Assembly: GCF_003390395.1 (NCBI RefSeq)
Contig: NZ_QUOV01000001.1
Coordinates: 1-64,000 of the forward strand
Direction of reading: 5' to 3'
Source: Thalassotalea euphylliae
GTDB lineage: Bacteria; Pseudomonadota; Gammaproteobacteria; Enterobacterales; Alteromonadaceae
Length of the DNA stretch: 64,000 nt
Shown: positions 47,612-57,662 of the stretch, one piece after another
Layout: every line of letters starts with the position of its first letter
Position numbering within the stretch: the stretch's first letter is position 1
Notes under the pieces: model-generated
What the model saw: the letters and a program-made list of their open reading frames with translations, nothing else
Databases searched by the model: none
What the model was told of the DNA's origin: nothing
Program-made: the position numbers and the translations under genes

Positions 47612-48502
47612 ATGGATACCAAATCGTTGGCGATGTTTCATCATCTTGCCAAGCAACTGCACTTTGGCAAAACTGCCGAGCAGTTTTATGTCAGCCCTTC
47701 AACGCTGAGTCGCACCATCACCCGTTTGGAAGAAGAGTTAGGTTGTCAGCTATTGATCCGTGATAACCGCACTGCAAAGCTTACACCTGCAGGTGAACAA
47801 CTGAAACACTATGCCGAGCAGCAGCTGGAGCAATTGTCCCTATTAAAACTCTCGCTTAATCAGCAACAGGCCCAGTTAACGGGTCAGCTTCATATTTATT
47901 GCTCGGTCACCGCTGCCTATAGCCATTTGCCTAGGTTAATTGACAGTTTTCGACAACAACACCCGCTCGTTGAATTAATGCTAACCACTGGTGATGCGGC
48001 AGGTGCACTGCCGCAAGTGCAGCAACAGCATGTTGATATTGCCATAGCAGCGATGCCAGAGAACTTATCCAGCAGTTACCATTTTCACAATATCGAGCAA
48101 GTTCCCCTCAACATTATTGCCCCGACCATGGCATGCCATGTTCAGCAGCAATTACAGGCGAAGATGATCAACTGGTTCGAAATTCCGGTGATATTGCCAG
48201 AGCATGGCTCAGCGCGTACGCGATTCGAAAAATGGCTGCGCAGTATGCAATTTGGTAAACCCAATATTTACGCTACGGTTTCTGGCCACGAGGCAATTGT
48301 AAGTATGGTGGCGCTTGGTTGTGGCATTGGTATTGCGCCACAAGTGGTTGTGGATCTTAGCCCTGTGAAAGACAGGGTCTATGCGCTAGATATTGAGCAC
48401 GGAATAAAACCCTTTGACCTTGGCGTGTGCTGCTTAAATATTCGCAAAGAGCAGCCACTAGTGAAGGCCTTTTTGCAATCAATCAGCCACAGTGCGGCTT
48501 AA
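47612..48502 (+). CDS. ilvY: LysR-type activator IlvY
   Basis: 296-residue LysR family regulator (297 in E. coli) that in E. coli activates ilvC in response to acetolactate or acetohydroxybutyrate. Winged HTH in residues 1-60 (FYVSPSTLSRTITRLEEELGCQLL), effector domain about 90-296. Divergent from ilvC, which is the classic arrangement and the best evidence for the name. Only 21 bp separate its stop from the convergent comM. Confidence 0.92.
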   Translation: MDTKSLAMFHHLAKQLHFGKTAEQFYVSPSTLSRTITRLEEELGCQLLIRDNRTAKLTPAGEQLKHYAEQQLEQLSLLKLSLNQQQAQLTGQLHIYCSVTAAYSHLPRLIDSFRQQHPLVELMLTTGDAAGALPQVQQQHVDIAIAAMPENLSSSYHFHNIEQVPLNIIAPTMACHVQQQLQAKMINWFEIPVILPEHGSARTRFEKWLRSMQFGKPNIYATVSGHEAIVSMVALGCGIGIAPQVVVDLSPVKDRVYALDIEHGIKPFDLGVCCLNIRKEQPLVKAFLQSISHSAA

Positions 48503-48523
48503 AGTGCAGCCTAAGCTGTAAGA

Positions 48524-50047
48524 CTAAACTGCGAGCGCATCGGTTAGATGGCGTAAAATGCGATCCATCGCCCGATACGAGAGTGCTTCAATTAAATGAC
48601 TATGGGCTATCGCCTCACTGCTATCCATATCTGCCAAAGTGCGGGCAATTTTAATAATTTTATGATGGGCGCGGGTCGACAGCCCAAGTTTTTCCACCGC
48701 TAACTCTAAAAACTCGTTGTCTTCTGGCGATAAGGTACAATGCTCGCGCAGTTCACTGCTGCTGAGTAAGGCGTTGGCCTTTCCTTGTCGTGTTAACTGA
48801 ATGGCGCGACAGTGCATCACCCGCTCTCGCACCGCCTCGCTGCATTCCTCATGCTGTTGGTTGTCGCTCCAAATGCCTCTAGGCAGGCGTGCAACTTCAA
48901 TTTGAATGTCAATGCGATCGAGAAAAGGGCCTGATAGGCGGTTGAGGTAACGCAGCGTTTGTTCTGGTGTACTGCGTTTGTCATTGTAAAATCCCGTTGG
49001 ACTTGGGTTCATTGCCGCTACCAATTGAAACTGTGCAGGAAAGGTTTGCTTGTGGTTGGCACGTGAAATGGTGACTTCACCTGACTCCATTGGTTCGCGC
49101 ATTACATCCAACACTTTGCGATCAAATTCTGGTAGCTCATCCAAAAATAGCACGCCATTGTGCGCCAGTGATACTTCGCCCGGTTGCGGATATGAGCCAC
49201 CGCCAATAAGTGCCGCTGCGGTGGCGGTGTGGTGGGGCGAGCGGAAAGGTCGGATCCCCCACGTGGTGCTATCAATATCATGTTGGCTGATTGATTGTAT
49301 GGCGGCACTCTCAATTGCTTCGTCGCGACTCATTTGCGGCAAAATACCCGGTAAACGGCTTGCCAGCATGGTTTTACCTGTGCCCGGTGGGCCAACAAAT
49401 AATAAATTATGACCACCGCTGGCAGCGATCTCCAACGCCCGTTTTGCGAGTGGCTGGCCAATCACATCCTTCATATCTAATGGCACTTGTCGGCTCGGTG
49501 GTTGCTTATCTTGGCTAGTAAAAAACGGTAGAGGCGATTGTCGGGCAAAGTGTGGAAAAAGCTGTTGTAAGTGATCTATCGCGATCACTTTAGGGGCTTC
49601 AAGCCATTGTGCTTTTTCTGCATTTTTACTGGGGATGACTAAGGTTCTGCCTGCTTGCTGGCAGGCAAGCGTCAATGGAATTTCACCAATAATGGGCCTA
49701 AGCTCGCCTGATAAGGCGAGTTCGCCAGCAAACTCGTATTCGCTTAAATCGTGAGCTGGTAGTTGGTTTGAAGCAGCAAGAATGCCCATGGCAATCGGCA
49801 AATCAAAACGACCACCTTCTTTGGGTAGATCGGCAGGCGCAAGATTGACCGTAATGCGTTTAGCGGGAAACTCATAGCCGCAATTAATAAGCGCACTACG
49901 CACTCTGTCTTTTGATTCTTTAACTGAGGTTTCAGGCAAGCCAACAATCGAAAATGCCGGGAGTCCATTGGAAATATGTACTTCAACCGTGACTAAAGGC
50001 GATGATAAACCAAGTCGAGCACGACTATACACACAGGCGAGAGACAT
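48524..50047 (-). CDS. comM: Mg-chelatase-like AAA+ helicase ComM (YifB)
   Basis: Hexameric AAA+ motor that promotes branch migration during natural transformation. 507 residues (506 in E. coli). Seen: N-terminal LonC-like domain about 1-180, Walker A GPPGTGKTM near 219, Walker B VLFLDELPEF, and a C-terminal ALSYRAMDRILR motif. As in E. coli it is divergent from ilvLGMEDA. With dprA in this window it hints at transformability. Confidence 0.94.
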   Translation of the reverse strand: MSLACVYSRARLGLSSPLVTVEVHISNGLPAFSIVGLPETSVKESKDRVRSALINCGYEFPAKRITVNLAPADLPKEGGRFDLPIAMGILAASNQLPAHDLSEYEFAGELALSGELRPIIGEIPLTLACQQAGRTLVIPSKNAEKAQWLEAPKVIAIDHLQQLFPHFARQSPLPFFTSQDKQPPSRQVPLDMKDVIGQPLAKRALEIAASGGHNLLFVGPPGTGKTMLASRLPGILPQMSRDEAIESAAIQSISQHDIDSTTWGIRPFRSPHHTATAAALIGGGSYPQPGEVSLAHNGVLFLDELPEFDRKVLDVMREPMESGEVTISRANHKQTFPAQFQLVAAMNPSPTGFYNDKRSTPEQTLRYLNRLSGPFLDRIDIQIEVARLPRGIWSDNQQHEECSEAVRERVMHCRAIQLTRQGKANALLSSSELREHCTLSPEDNEFLELAVEKLGLSTRAHHKIIKIARTLADMDSSEAIAHSHLIEALSYRAMDRILRHLTDALAV

Positions 50048-50322
50048 AAAAATCCTTTTTAAATCAATCCATTTTTATAGAGTGTAGTGGCAATGGGCTA
50101 AGTTCGCTAATTAGCTGTTGAATCAGCTAGGTTAGGCCCAATTCAGGCGTAGATAAATGCTATAAATAGTAAGTATTTCGTAGTCATTAAAATTTGATCT
50201 GAAAAGTGCTTGCACATGGGCGACGGGCTGTGATATTAATTTAAAAAGATTAACCAGTTAAATATTTTTTCAGAAAAAATAAATAACTATTCACATTTTT
50301 GTCGGTAGAATTTTAGCAAAAC
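50048..50322. other. Divergent region upstream of ilvL
   Basis: 275 bases up to the leader. AT-rich, with a candidate ilv promoter (50210-50239) and no gene. Confidence 0.5.
50210..50239 (+). promoter_or_regulatory. Candidate promoter of ilvLGMEDA
   Basis: -35 TTGCAC (50210-50215), 18-base spacer, -10 TATTAA (50234-50239). About 85 bp upstream of the leader ATG. Other AT-rich hexamers exist, so the choice is tentative. Confidence 0.4.
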
Positions 50323-50403
50323 ATGAATAACGTAAGCGCAGTGATTATTAACATTCTCGTCGTGGTGATTATTAAATCATCGCGGGGAAGTTGGTTGCGC
50401 TAA
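50323..50403 (+). CDS. ilvL: ilv operon leader peptide
   Basis: 26-codon open frame MNNVSAVIINILVVVIIKSSRGSWLR is split here as MNNVSAVIINILVVVII then KSSRGSWLR. It has 5 Val, 5 Ile and 2 Leu, so ribosome pausing would sense branched-chain aminoacyl-tRNA. It lies 166 bp before ilvG. Three competing structures follow: a pause hairpin 50361-50384 (CGTGGTGATT/AATCATCGCG), an antiterminator pairing GCGGGG-AA-GTTGG (50382-50394) with CCAACCCCCGC (50427-50437), and the terminator 50429-50462. These are mutually exclusive, which is the classic attenuation design. Confidence 0.9.
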   Translation: MNNVSAVIINILVVVIIKSSRGSWLR

Positions 50404-50428
50404 GAAAAATTTCTGAAATCAAAATACC

Positions 50429-50462
50429 AACCCCCGCTCCGAAAGGACCGGGGGTTTTGTTT
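50429..50462 (+). terminator. Attenuator terminator of the ilv operon
   Basis: AACCCCCG/CGGGGGTT plus TCC-GAAA-GGA (one C-C mismatch), followed by TTTTGTTTT. Its 5' arm is shared with the antiterminator. Confidence 0.88.
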
Positions 50463-50568
50463 TACTTAAGGGCTGAACTTTTTGTCTTAAAGCAGAGTTT
50501 GTTCTCAACTAGTTAGCTAAAAGCTTAATTAACACATTGATTAACCAAATATTATAGCGAAGACCGCA

Positions 50569-52245
50569 ATGACAACTGAACACTCACATACAGGTGCAAC
50601 CATGCTTTTAAATGTTTTACAGCAGCATGGTGTAAAGCATGTTTTTGGCTACCCTGGCGGCGCGATTATGCCGATCTATGATGCCCTGTATGACAGTGAG
50701 GTTCAGCATTTCTTATGTCGCCATGAGCAAGGTGCAGCGTTTTCTGCGGTCGGTTATGCACGTGCGGCTAAACAAGTGGGTGTTTGCTTTGCAACTTCAG
50801 GCCCTGGTGCAACGAATTTAATCACTGGTTTAGCCGATGCTTATGCCGACTCTATCCCAGTAGTGGCCATTACCGGCCAAGTGGCAACTGGTGCGATGGG
50901 CTCAGATGCTTTTCAAGAAGTGGATATTATCGGCTTGTCGCTGGCATGCACTAAACACTGTTTTCAAGTACGAGATGTCAATGAACTTGCGTCAACGCTT
51001 CACCAGGCGTTTGATATTGCGCTGTCTGGCCGACAAGGACCGGTACTGGTTGATATTCCAAAAGATATTCAATTGGCAACGGTCACCAAAACGCTAGAAG
51101 CGGTACCGACGAGTGTAATGCCCGCATCAAATGAACCAGCCAATATGGGCACCGCTCTGGCTTTGCTTAGCCAAGCGCAAAAGCCGATTTTATATGTTGG
51201 TGGCGGCGTTGGAATGGCCAATGCTGTACCAGAACTGCGCGAATTCTTAGCGCAAACCAAGATGCCGAGTGTGTCTACCTTAAAGGGTTTAGGCACAGTA
51301 CCAGTAGATGATGAATACTACTTAGGTATGTTAGGTATGCACGGCACTAAAGCCGCTAACTTGGCGGTGCAAGAGTGTGATTTGTTGGTGGCTGTTGGTG
51401 CTCGTTTTGATGACCGAGTAACAGGCAAATTAGCTGAGTTCGCACCGCATGCCAAAGTGGTTCACTTTGACATTGACCAAGCGGAAGTGGGCAAGCGCAA
51501 AACTGCCCATGCGTCGGTATTAGGCGAGCTAAAAGTGAACTTGCCTGCGCTTGCCATGCCACTGTCGATTGAACCGTGGCAACAAAAATGTCAGCACCTA
51601 AAAGACAGCTTTGCTTGGGACTATAACCACCCGGGCGAGGGCATTTATGCCCCGAAAGTATTGAATGAAATCTCGCTAAAAATGCCGGCCGATTCAGTGA
51701 TCACAACTGATGTTGGTCAGCACCAAATGTGGGCGGCGCAGCATATGGCGATTAATGGCCCAGAGAACTTCTTAACCAGTGGTGGCTTAGGCACCATGGG
51801 CTTTGGTTTACCTGCTGCCATCGGTGCGCAAGTGAGCCGCCCAACCGATACCATTATCGCGGTGACCGGTGATGGCTCGTTTATGATGAATGTGCAAGAG
51901 ATGGCAACCATCAAGCGCTTTCAACTACCCATCAAAATCGTGTTAATCGACAACAGCAAATTAGGTATGGTGCGCCAATGGCAAGACTTGTTCTTTAATG
52001 GTCGATTAAGTGAAACAGACCTGTCAGACAATCCTGATTTTGTCATGCTGGCGAGTGCTTTTGATATCAAAGCGAAACAAATTACCACTAAAGCCGAGGT
52101 GTCTTCGGCTATCGATGAAATGCTCGCGCATAACGGCCCGTATTTATTGCAGGTCAAAATTGATGAAGCAGATAACGTGTGGCCACTGGTGCCGCCGGAA
52201 ACTGCGAACGACAAAATGATAGAAACCCAAGATAAAGTGAACTGA
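50569..52245 (+). CDS. ilvG: Acetolactate synthase II large subunit
   Basis: ThDP-, FAD- and Mg-dependent synthase that condenses pyruvate with pyruvate or 2-oxobutyrate. 558 residues, uninterrupted, unlike the frameshifted E. coli K-12 ilvG. Seen: [16 protein letters not shown], the catalytic Glu in [18 protein letters not shown], and the ThDP motif [11 protein letters not shown]...[12 protein letters not shown]. First structural gene after the attenuator; ilvM follows. Confidence 0.97.
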   Translation: MTTEHSHTGATMLLNVLQQHGVKHVFGYPGGAIMPIYDALYDSEVQHFLCRHEQGAAFSAVGYARAAKQVGVCFATSGPGATNLITGLADAYADSIPVVAITGQVATGAMGSDAFQEVDIIGLSLACTKHCFQVRDVNELASTLHQAFDIALSGRQGPVLVDIPKDIQLATVTKTLEAVPTSVMPASNEPANMGTALALLSQAQKPILYVGGGVGMANAVPELREFLAQTKMPSVSTLKGLGTVPVDDEYYLGMLGMHGTKAANLAVQECDLLVAVGARFDDRVTGKLAEFAPHAKVVHFDIDQAEVGKRKTAHASVLGELKVNLPALAMPLSIEPWQQKCQHLKDSFAWDYNHPGEGIYAPKVLNEISLKMPADSVITTDVGQHQMWAAQHMAINGPENFLTSGGLGTMGFGLPAAIGAQVSRPTDTIIAVTGDGSFMMNVQEMATIKRFQLPIKIVLIDNSKLGMVRQWQDLFFNGRLSETDLSDNPDFVMLASAFDIKAKQITTKAEVSSAIDEMLAHNGPYLLQVKIDEADNVWPLVPPETANDKMIETQDKVN

Positions 52246-52322
52246 CCCAATGCCGCTAATGCAATGTCATTAACATAATGCCAGTAGGCTAAACCAAAAC
52301 GAGACTATTGATAGGAATCGCC

Positions 52323-52592
52323 ATGAACACTGCTACACCAGAACATACGTTAAGAATTTCTGCCGCTCAGCAAAACACGGTACTAGAGCGTATTTTACAA
52401 GTGACCCGTTACCGTGGTTTTCAGGTCAACGGTATTAATATGTTTTCTGAGCAAAGCAGTGATGCGCTTGATATTGAAATGACAGTCTCATCAGAGCACC
52501 CAGTTAGCCAGTTACAGTTACAATTAAGTAAATTGTTCGATATTAAAACAATTGAAATTCAAGATACCGCTAGCGCGCAATGTCGCGCATAA
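52323..52592 (+). CDS. ilvM: Acetolactate synthase II small subunit
   Basis: 89-residue regulatory subunit with one ACT domain (HTLRISAAQQNTVLERILQVTRYRGFQVNGINM, written here in parts: HTLRISAAQQNTVLERIL, RGFQVNGINM). ATG 52323 is preferred to the frame-open TTG at 52308, because it has AGGAATCGCC before it and starts at the usual distance from the ACT domain. Length is close to E. coli IlvM (87). It activates IlvG. Confidence 0.93.
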   Translation: MNTATPEHTLRISAAQQNTVLERILQVTRYRGFQVNGINMFSEQSSDALDIEMTVSSEHPVSQLQLQLSKLFDIKTIEIQDTASAQCRA

Positions 52593-52644
52593 TGTAGGCG
52601 GAATAACAGATAAGGTCAGCAAGACCCAATAGATAGGAATTATT

Positions 52645-53571
52645 ATGGCTAAAGTAAGCGCAGAACTCATTTGGTTTAACGGTAAACTCATCCCTTGGGC
52701 GGATGCGACCGTGCATGTCATGAGTCATGCTCTGCACTATGGTTCATCAGTGTTTGAAGGTATTCGCGCCTACAACACGCACAAAGGCACTTGTATTTTC
52801 AGGTTGCAAGAACACGTTGATCGTCTATTCGATTCAGCAAAAGTTTACCGTATGGATATTCCATACACCAATGAAGAAGTAGTACAAGCGTGTAAAGACG
52901 CCGTGGTTAAAAATGGCTTAAAAGCGGCTTACTTACGCCCATTAGCGTTTTTGGGTGATATTGGTATGGGCCTTCGTCCACCACTAGATGCACAAGCGGA
53001 CCTAATGGTTGCCGCATTTAGCTGGGAAGCTTATTTAGGTGCCGATGCCATTGAAGGTGGTGTAGAAGTTGGCGTTTCAAGCTGGAACCGCTTAGCACCG
53101 AACACTATGCCAACGGCAGCCAAAGCCGGCGGTAACTACTTATCATCGCAGCTGATCTCGATGGAGGCTGGTCGCCACGGTTACACCGAAGGTATCGCAT
53201 TAGATGTAAATAATATGGTGAGTGAGGGCGCTGGCCAAAACTTATTCCTAGTGCGCAATGGTGTCATTTACACGCCATTTAGTACAGCTTCAATTTTACC
53301 GGGCTTAACCCGTGATGCGGTGATCACCTTAGCGCGTGATCTAGGCTATGAAGTGCGTGAAGAGCCAATTTCTCGCGAGTCACTTTACCTAGCAGATGAA
53401 TTCTTTATGACAGGTACTGCCACTGAAATTGTGCCAGTGAAATCAGTCGATGGTTTACCTGTTGGCAAAGGCTCGCGTGGCCCAGTCACTAAAGCCTTAC
53501 AAGATGCCTTCTTTGGTATCTTTGATGGTACGACCGAAGATAAGTGGAACTGGTTAGAGCCAGTCGAATAA
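52645..53571 (+). CDS. ilvE: Branched-chain amino acid aminotransferase
   Basis: PLP enzyme (fold type IV) making Val, Leu and Ile from the oxo-acids. 308 residues (309 in E. coli). Seen: VHVMSHALHYGSSVFEGIRAY, the PLP lysine in PTAAKAGGNYLSSQL, GIALDVNNMVSEGAGQNLFLV and LYLADEFFMTGTATEI. Third structural gene of the operon. Confidence 0.97.
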   Translation: MAKVSAELIWFNGKLIPWADATVHVMSHALHYGSSVFEGIRAYNTHKGTCIFRLQEHVDRLFDSAKVYRMDIPYTNEEVVQACKDAVVKNGLKAAYLRPLAFLGDIGMGLRPPLDAQADLMVAAFSWEAYLGADAIEGGVEVGVSSWNRLAPNTMPTAAKAGGNYLSSQLISMEAGRHGYTEGIALDVNNMVSEGAGQNLFLVRNGVIYTPFSTASILPGLTRDAVITLARDLGYEVREEPISRESLYLADEFFMTGTATEIVPVKSVDGLPVGKGSRGPVTKALQDAFFGIFDGTTEDKWNWLEPVE

Positions 53572-53712
53572 GGAAGCTTAATTGCACTATACCTGCGTTG
53601 GGAATGCTCACTTATGGTAATAAGCTGCGCGTTCCCGCCTTGCTCTAGCGCGATTAACCCATCCTTATTAAATTAAAGCAGTTAACGAATACAGCAATAG
53701 TAGGACAAGAAA

Positions 53713-55587
53713 ATGCCAAAATTACGATCAGCAACGTCAACACAAGGCCGAAATATGGCAGGCGCTCGCGCATTGTGGCGAGCAACAGGGATGACGGATG
53801 GAGACTTTGGCAAGCCTATTATTGCCGTAGTTAACTCATTTACTCAGTTTGTGCCGGGCCATGTTCATTTAAAAGATATGGGTCAGTTAGTGGCGCATGC
53901 CATTGAAGAGGCTGGTGCAAACGCCAAAGAATTTAACACTATTGCCGTTGACGACGGTATCGCCATGGGACATAGCGGTATGCTGTACAGCTTGCCTTCA
54001 CGTGACCTTATCGCTGACTCGGTGGAGTACATGGTCAATGCCCACTGTGTTGATGCTATGGTGTGTATTTCTAACTGTGACAAGATCACGCCGGGCATGT
54101 TAATGGCGGCTATGCGTCTGAATATCCCGGTTATTTTCGTTTCGGGTGGCCCAATGGAAGCGGGTAAAACCAAGCTTTCTGATCAAATCATCAAACTCGA
54201 TTTAGTTGATGCCATGATCCAAGGTGCCGACCCAACGGTTAGTGATGAGCAAAGCGATCAAATTGAACGATCTGCGTGCCCAACTTGCGGTTCTTGCTCT
54301 GGTATGTTTACCGCCAACTCAATGAACTGTTTAGCAGAAGCATTAGGATTAGCCTTACCGGGTAACGGTTCAATGCTAGCGACGCATGCAGATCGCGAGC
54401 AGCTATTTAAAAAAGCCGGTAAGCAAATTGTAGAACTTACCAAGCGTTACTACTTCGACGAAGACGAGTCCGCACTACCACGCAACATCGCTAACCGCGA
54501 TGCGATGCATAATGCCATGTGTTTAGACATTGCCATGGGCGGTTCAACCAATACCATTTTGCATTTATTAGCCGTCGCGCAAGAAGCGGGTATTGATTAC
54601 ACCATGGCGGATATGGATAAGTTATCTCGCGAAGTACCACAGCTTTGTAAAGTGGCGCCGTCGACACAAAAATATCATATGGAAGATGTCCACCGTGCAG
54701 GTGGTGTGATTGGTATTTTAGGTGAATTAGCGCGCGCCAAACTATTAAAGCCTAACGTGACTAACGTGCTGGGCACTTCGTTAACTGAGCACTTAGCCCA
54801 GTACGATATTAAAGTGACTGACGACGAAGATGTTAAGAAATTCTATCGCGCAGGCCCTGCCGGCATTCGCACCACCAAAGCGTTTAGCCAAGATTGTCGT
54901 TGGGATACCTTAGACGATGATCGTGAAAATGGCTGTATTCGCTCGCTTGATAACGCGTTTTCAACCGAAGGTGGCCTAGCGGTATTATCTGGCAACCTTG
55001 CCCTTGATGGCTGTGTTGTTAAAACAGCTGGCGTCAGTGAAGACAACTTAACCTTTACCGGGCCTGCCCATGTCTTTGAAAGCCAAGACGATGCCGTTGA
55101 AGGTATTTTAAATGGCAGCGTTGTCGCTGGCGAAGTAGTGGTTATTCGCTACGAAGGCCCTAAAGGCGGCCCTGGCATGCAAGAAATGTTGTATCCAACC
55201 ACTTACTTGAAGTCGATGGGCTTAGGCAAGGCGTGTGCTTTGATCACTGATGGCCGTTTCTCAGGTGGTACCTCAGGATTATCAATTGGCCATGTGTCGC
55301 CAGAAGCGGCAAGTGGCGGGGCGATTGCCTTAGTCGAAAATGGCGATGAGATTGTTATAGATATTCCAAGCCGTTCAATCAAGCTGAATATCAGTGATGA
55401 CGAATTAGCCAAACGCCGTGCTGCGATGGATGCTAAGCCTAACAGTTGGCACCCAGCAAGCCGCGTTCGCCCAATTAGTTACGCCTTGAAAAACTATGCG
55501 ATGTTAGCCACAAGTGCTGATAAAGGCGCGGTACGTAATCGCGAGTTACTTGATAGTGCCGTATCAGACGGCTCAGATAAAACCTAG
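53713..55587 (+). CDS. ilvD: Dihydroxyacid dehydratase
   Basis: Fe-S dehydratase converting dihydroxy-acids to 2-oxo-acids. 624 residues (616 in E. coli). Seen: the cluster cysteines in [14 protein letters not shown] and [19 protein letters not shown], and the C-terminal [20 protein letters not shown]. 141 bp separate it from ilvE, and ilvA begins 19 bp downstream. Oxygen-sensitive in the E. coli enzyme. Confidence 0.97.
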   Translation: MPKLRSATSTQGRNMAGARALWRATGMTDGDFGKPIIAVVNSFTQFVPGHVHLKDMGQLVAHAIEEAGANAKEFNTIAVDDGIAMGHSGMLYSLPSRDLIADSVEYMVNAHCVDAMVCISNCDKITPGMLMAAMRLNIPVIFVSGGPMEAGKTKLSDQIIKLDLVDAMIQGADPTVSDEQSDQIERSACPTCGSCSGMFTANSMNCLAEALGLALPGNGSMLATHADREQLFKKAGKQIVELTKRYYFDEDESALPRNIANRDAMHNAMCLDIAMGGSTNTILHLLAVAQEAGIDYTMADMDKLSREVPQLCKVAPSTQKYHMEDVHRAGGVIGILGELARAKLLKPNVTNVLGTSLTEHLAQYDIKVTDDEDVKKFYRAGPAGIRTTKAFSQDCRWDTLDDDRENGCIRSLDNAFSTEGGLAVLSGNLALDGCVVKTAGVSEDNLTFTGPAHVFESQDDAVEGILNGSVVAGEVVVIRYEGPKGGPGMQEMLYPTTYLKSMGLGKACALITDGRFSGGTSGLSIGHVSPEAASGGAIALVENGDEIVIDIPSRSIKLNISDDELAKRRAAMDAKPNSWHPASRVRPISYALKNYAMLATSADKGAVRNRELLDSAVSDGSDKT

Positions 55588-55606
55588 AGCAAGTAAGAGG
55601 CAACCA

Positions 55607-57166
55607 ATGGCAAATCATGCGGGTGAACATCAAGCACAAAGCGCACAAGAACTCGGTGTTGATTACTTACGCCGGATTTTGCTGGCGCCAGTATATGATG
55701 TCGCCAAAGAAACCGATTTAACGCCGCTAACGAAACTCTCTGCGCGTTTGGGCAATCAGATTTTCTTGAAACGTGAAGATCAACAGCCAGTGCATTCGTT
55801 CAAGTTACGTGGTGCCTATAACAAGTTAGCCAACCTACCTGAAGCGCAATGTATTCATGGGGTAGTTGCCGCCTCTGCCGGTAATCACGCACAAGGGTTG
55901 GCGCTTGCGGCAAGTAAGTTAGGTATTAATGCCACCATCTTTATGCCGATCACTACGCCCGATATTAAAGTGGACAATGTCCGTCGCTTAGGCGCGGAAG
56001 TACGCTTAGTGGGTAAAAGCTATAACGATGCGCAACAAGCCTCGATTGAATGTGCGGAGCAAGAGCAAAAAACGCTGATCCACCCGTTTGATGATGTTGA
56101 CGTAATTGCCGGACAAGGCACCGTAGCTAAAGAATTACTGCAACAACATACCAAGCTTGATGCGGTTTTTGTGCCTGTGGGTGGCGGTGGCTTGTTAGCG
56201 GGTATGGCGGTGTATTTAAAGCAGCTACGACCTGATATAAAAGTGATTGGTGTTGAAGCAGAAGACTCCGCTTGCTTAAAAGCCGCGATGGACAAAGGTC
56301 AGCCAACCGATTTAAGCCAAGTAGGCTTGTTCGCCGATGGTGTCGCGGTTAAGCGAATTGGCCAGCACACTTTCGACGTTATCAAACATTACTGTGATGA
56401 TGTGATCACGGTTAATAGCGATGAAATTTGCGCAGCCATTAAAGATGTTTTCGAGCAAACAAGAGTCATTGCTGAACCTGCAGGTGCGCTCTCATTGGCT
56501 GCGATCAGTAAATATTGTCAAACCAGCAAAGGTGATGAGAACTTAGCGGCAGTGCTTTCTGGTGCTAATATGAATTTTCATAGCTTGCGCTATATTTCGG
56601 AGCGCTGCGAGCTAGGCGAGCAAAAAGAAGCGGTGTTTGCGGTCACCATTCCTGAGCAAAAGGGCAGTTTTAGACGCTTCTGCCAAACCTTATCAGGCCG
56701 TGGCATTACTGAATTTAACTATCGCTTTGCTGATGAGAGCAGTGCCAATATCTTTGTCGGTATTCGTATTGCTGGCGGTGTCGAAGAGCGCTTGCAACTA
56801 CAACAAGAGCTCACCAAAGCTGGTTATCAGGTGAAAGACTTTACCGATAACGAGCTGGCTAAATTACATATTCGCTACATGGTCGGTGGACAAAGCTCGG
56901 TAGCGGTTGATGAACGTATTTTCCGCTTCCAGTTTCCTGAATATCCAGGCGCATTGGAAAAGTTTTTAGATACACTCGGCGAGCATTGGAACATTACCCT
57001 GTTCCACTATCGCAACCACGGCGCGGCGTTTGGTCAAGTGTTGGCGGGCTTCGATGTTAATGAAAAGGACCAATTAGACTTTTTCCGGCATCTTAAAGAC
57101 CTCGGTTATGAGTGGCAGGAAGAAACACAAAACCTTGCTTATCACGCATTTCTAAAGCAGGGCTAG
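55607..57166 (+). CDS. ilvA: Threonine deaminase (biosynthetic, feedback-regulated)
   Basis: PLP enzyme giving 2-oxobutyrate from threonine, the committed step to isoleucine. Start ATG 55607 (AAGAGG upstream) gives 519 residues (514 in E. coli); an upstream in-frame ATG at 55514 lies in ilvD and is rejected. Seen: the PLP Lys66 in HSFKLRGAY, ASAGNHAQG, VPVGGGGLLAG, and two C-terminal ACT-like regulatory domains (from about residue 325) that bind Ile and Val. Last gene of ilvLGMEDA. Confidence 0.97.
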   Translation: MANHAGEHQAQSAQELGVDYLRRILLAPVYDVAKETDLTPLTKLSARLGNQIFLKREDQQPVHSFKLRGAYNKLANLPEAQCIHGVVAASAGNHAQGLALAASKLGINATIFMPITTPDIKVDNVRRLGAEVRLVGKSYNDAQQASIECAEQEQKTLIHPFDDVDVIAGQGTVAKELLQQHTKLDAVFVPVGGGGLLAGMAVYLKQLRPDIKVIGVEAEDSACLKAAMDKGQPTDLSQVGLFADGVAVKRIGQHTFDVIKHYCDDVITVNSDEICAAIKDVFEQTRVIAEPAGALSLAAISKYCQTSKGDENLAAVLSGANMNFHSLRYISERCELGEQKEAVFAVTIPEQKGSFRRFCQTLSGRGITEFNYRFADESSANIFVGIRIAGGVEERLQLQQELTKAGYQVKDFTDNELAKLHIRYMVGGQSSVAVDERIFRFQFPEYPGALEKFLDTLGEHWNITLFHYRNHGAAFGQVLAGFDVNEKDQLDFFRHLKDLGYEWQEETQNLAYHAFLKQG

Positions 57167-57662
57167 CAGCCTAGCTATTTACTAACTTCTTTGATTAAAG
57201 CCCTCATTTTGAGGGCTTTTTCATTCGGCGAACACGACTAATTTCAGCTTTGCGTTAAATAGCCATTAGGCTTCTAACGGCTATTTTCAAAGCTACCCAG
57301 CTTTAAGTCGTTTAAGTTTCTCACTACAAAAAAGTATTGGCTGTAAGTCATTCAGTTAATTAATTCTTTGCGTTTTTTATATAACGCTGAGGCCACATTT
57401 TTACAAATACTCGCCTAGTTTGATTTCACGCTTATTTACCTTTTTATAATCAATCGTTCTGATAAATTTTTGCAAAAAACTAAAAAGCATGACATATTAT
57501 GTCAATCCGTATTGAGAATTGATATTACCAATACGTTTCACTCTGTAATTGCAAACTTGGCCAATAGTATGTGCCGATATTACAGAGCTTTCGGGGCTTA
57601 GTTTAAAAGCCCTTGTTGTCAATTTATCTGGCAACGTTCAAACAACATAGAGGAGAATGTTT
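57167..57662. other. Intergenic region between ilvA and the SPFH gene
   Basis: 496 bases without a gene. It holds the ilvA terminator, AT-rich sequence and two palindromes: TGACATATTATGTCA (57490-57504) and CGTATTG/CAATACG (57508-57514 and 57529-57535). The latter two may be operators for the downstream gene. Confidence 0.55.
57197..57224 (+). terminator. Intrinsic terminator of the ilv operon
   Basis: Stem AAAGCCCTCA / TGAGGGCTTT with a 3-base loop and TTTTT tail. Confidence 0.92.

Noticed and set aside
50290..50311. TTCACA/TAGAAT as the ilv promoter
   Set aside because: The spacer would be only 10 bases, and transcription would start almost at the leader ATG.
50569..52245. Frameshift in ilvG, as in E. 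coli K-12
   Set aside because: The frame is intact over 558 residues with all catalytic motifs.
55514..55606. N-terminal extension of IlvA from an upstream ATG
   Set aside because: It lies within ilvD and has no similarity to threonine deaminase; ATG 55607 has the better ribosome-binding site.
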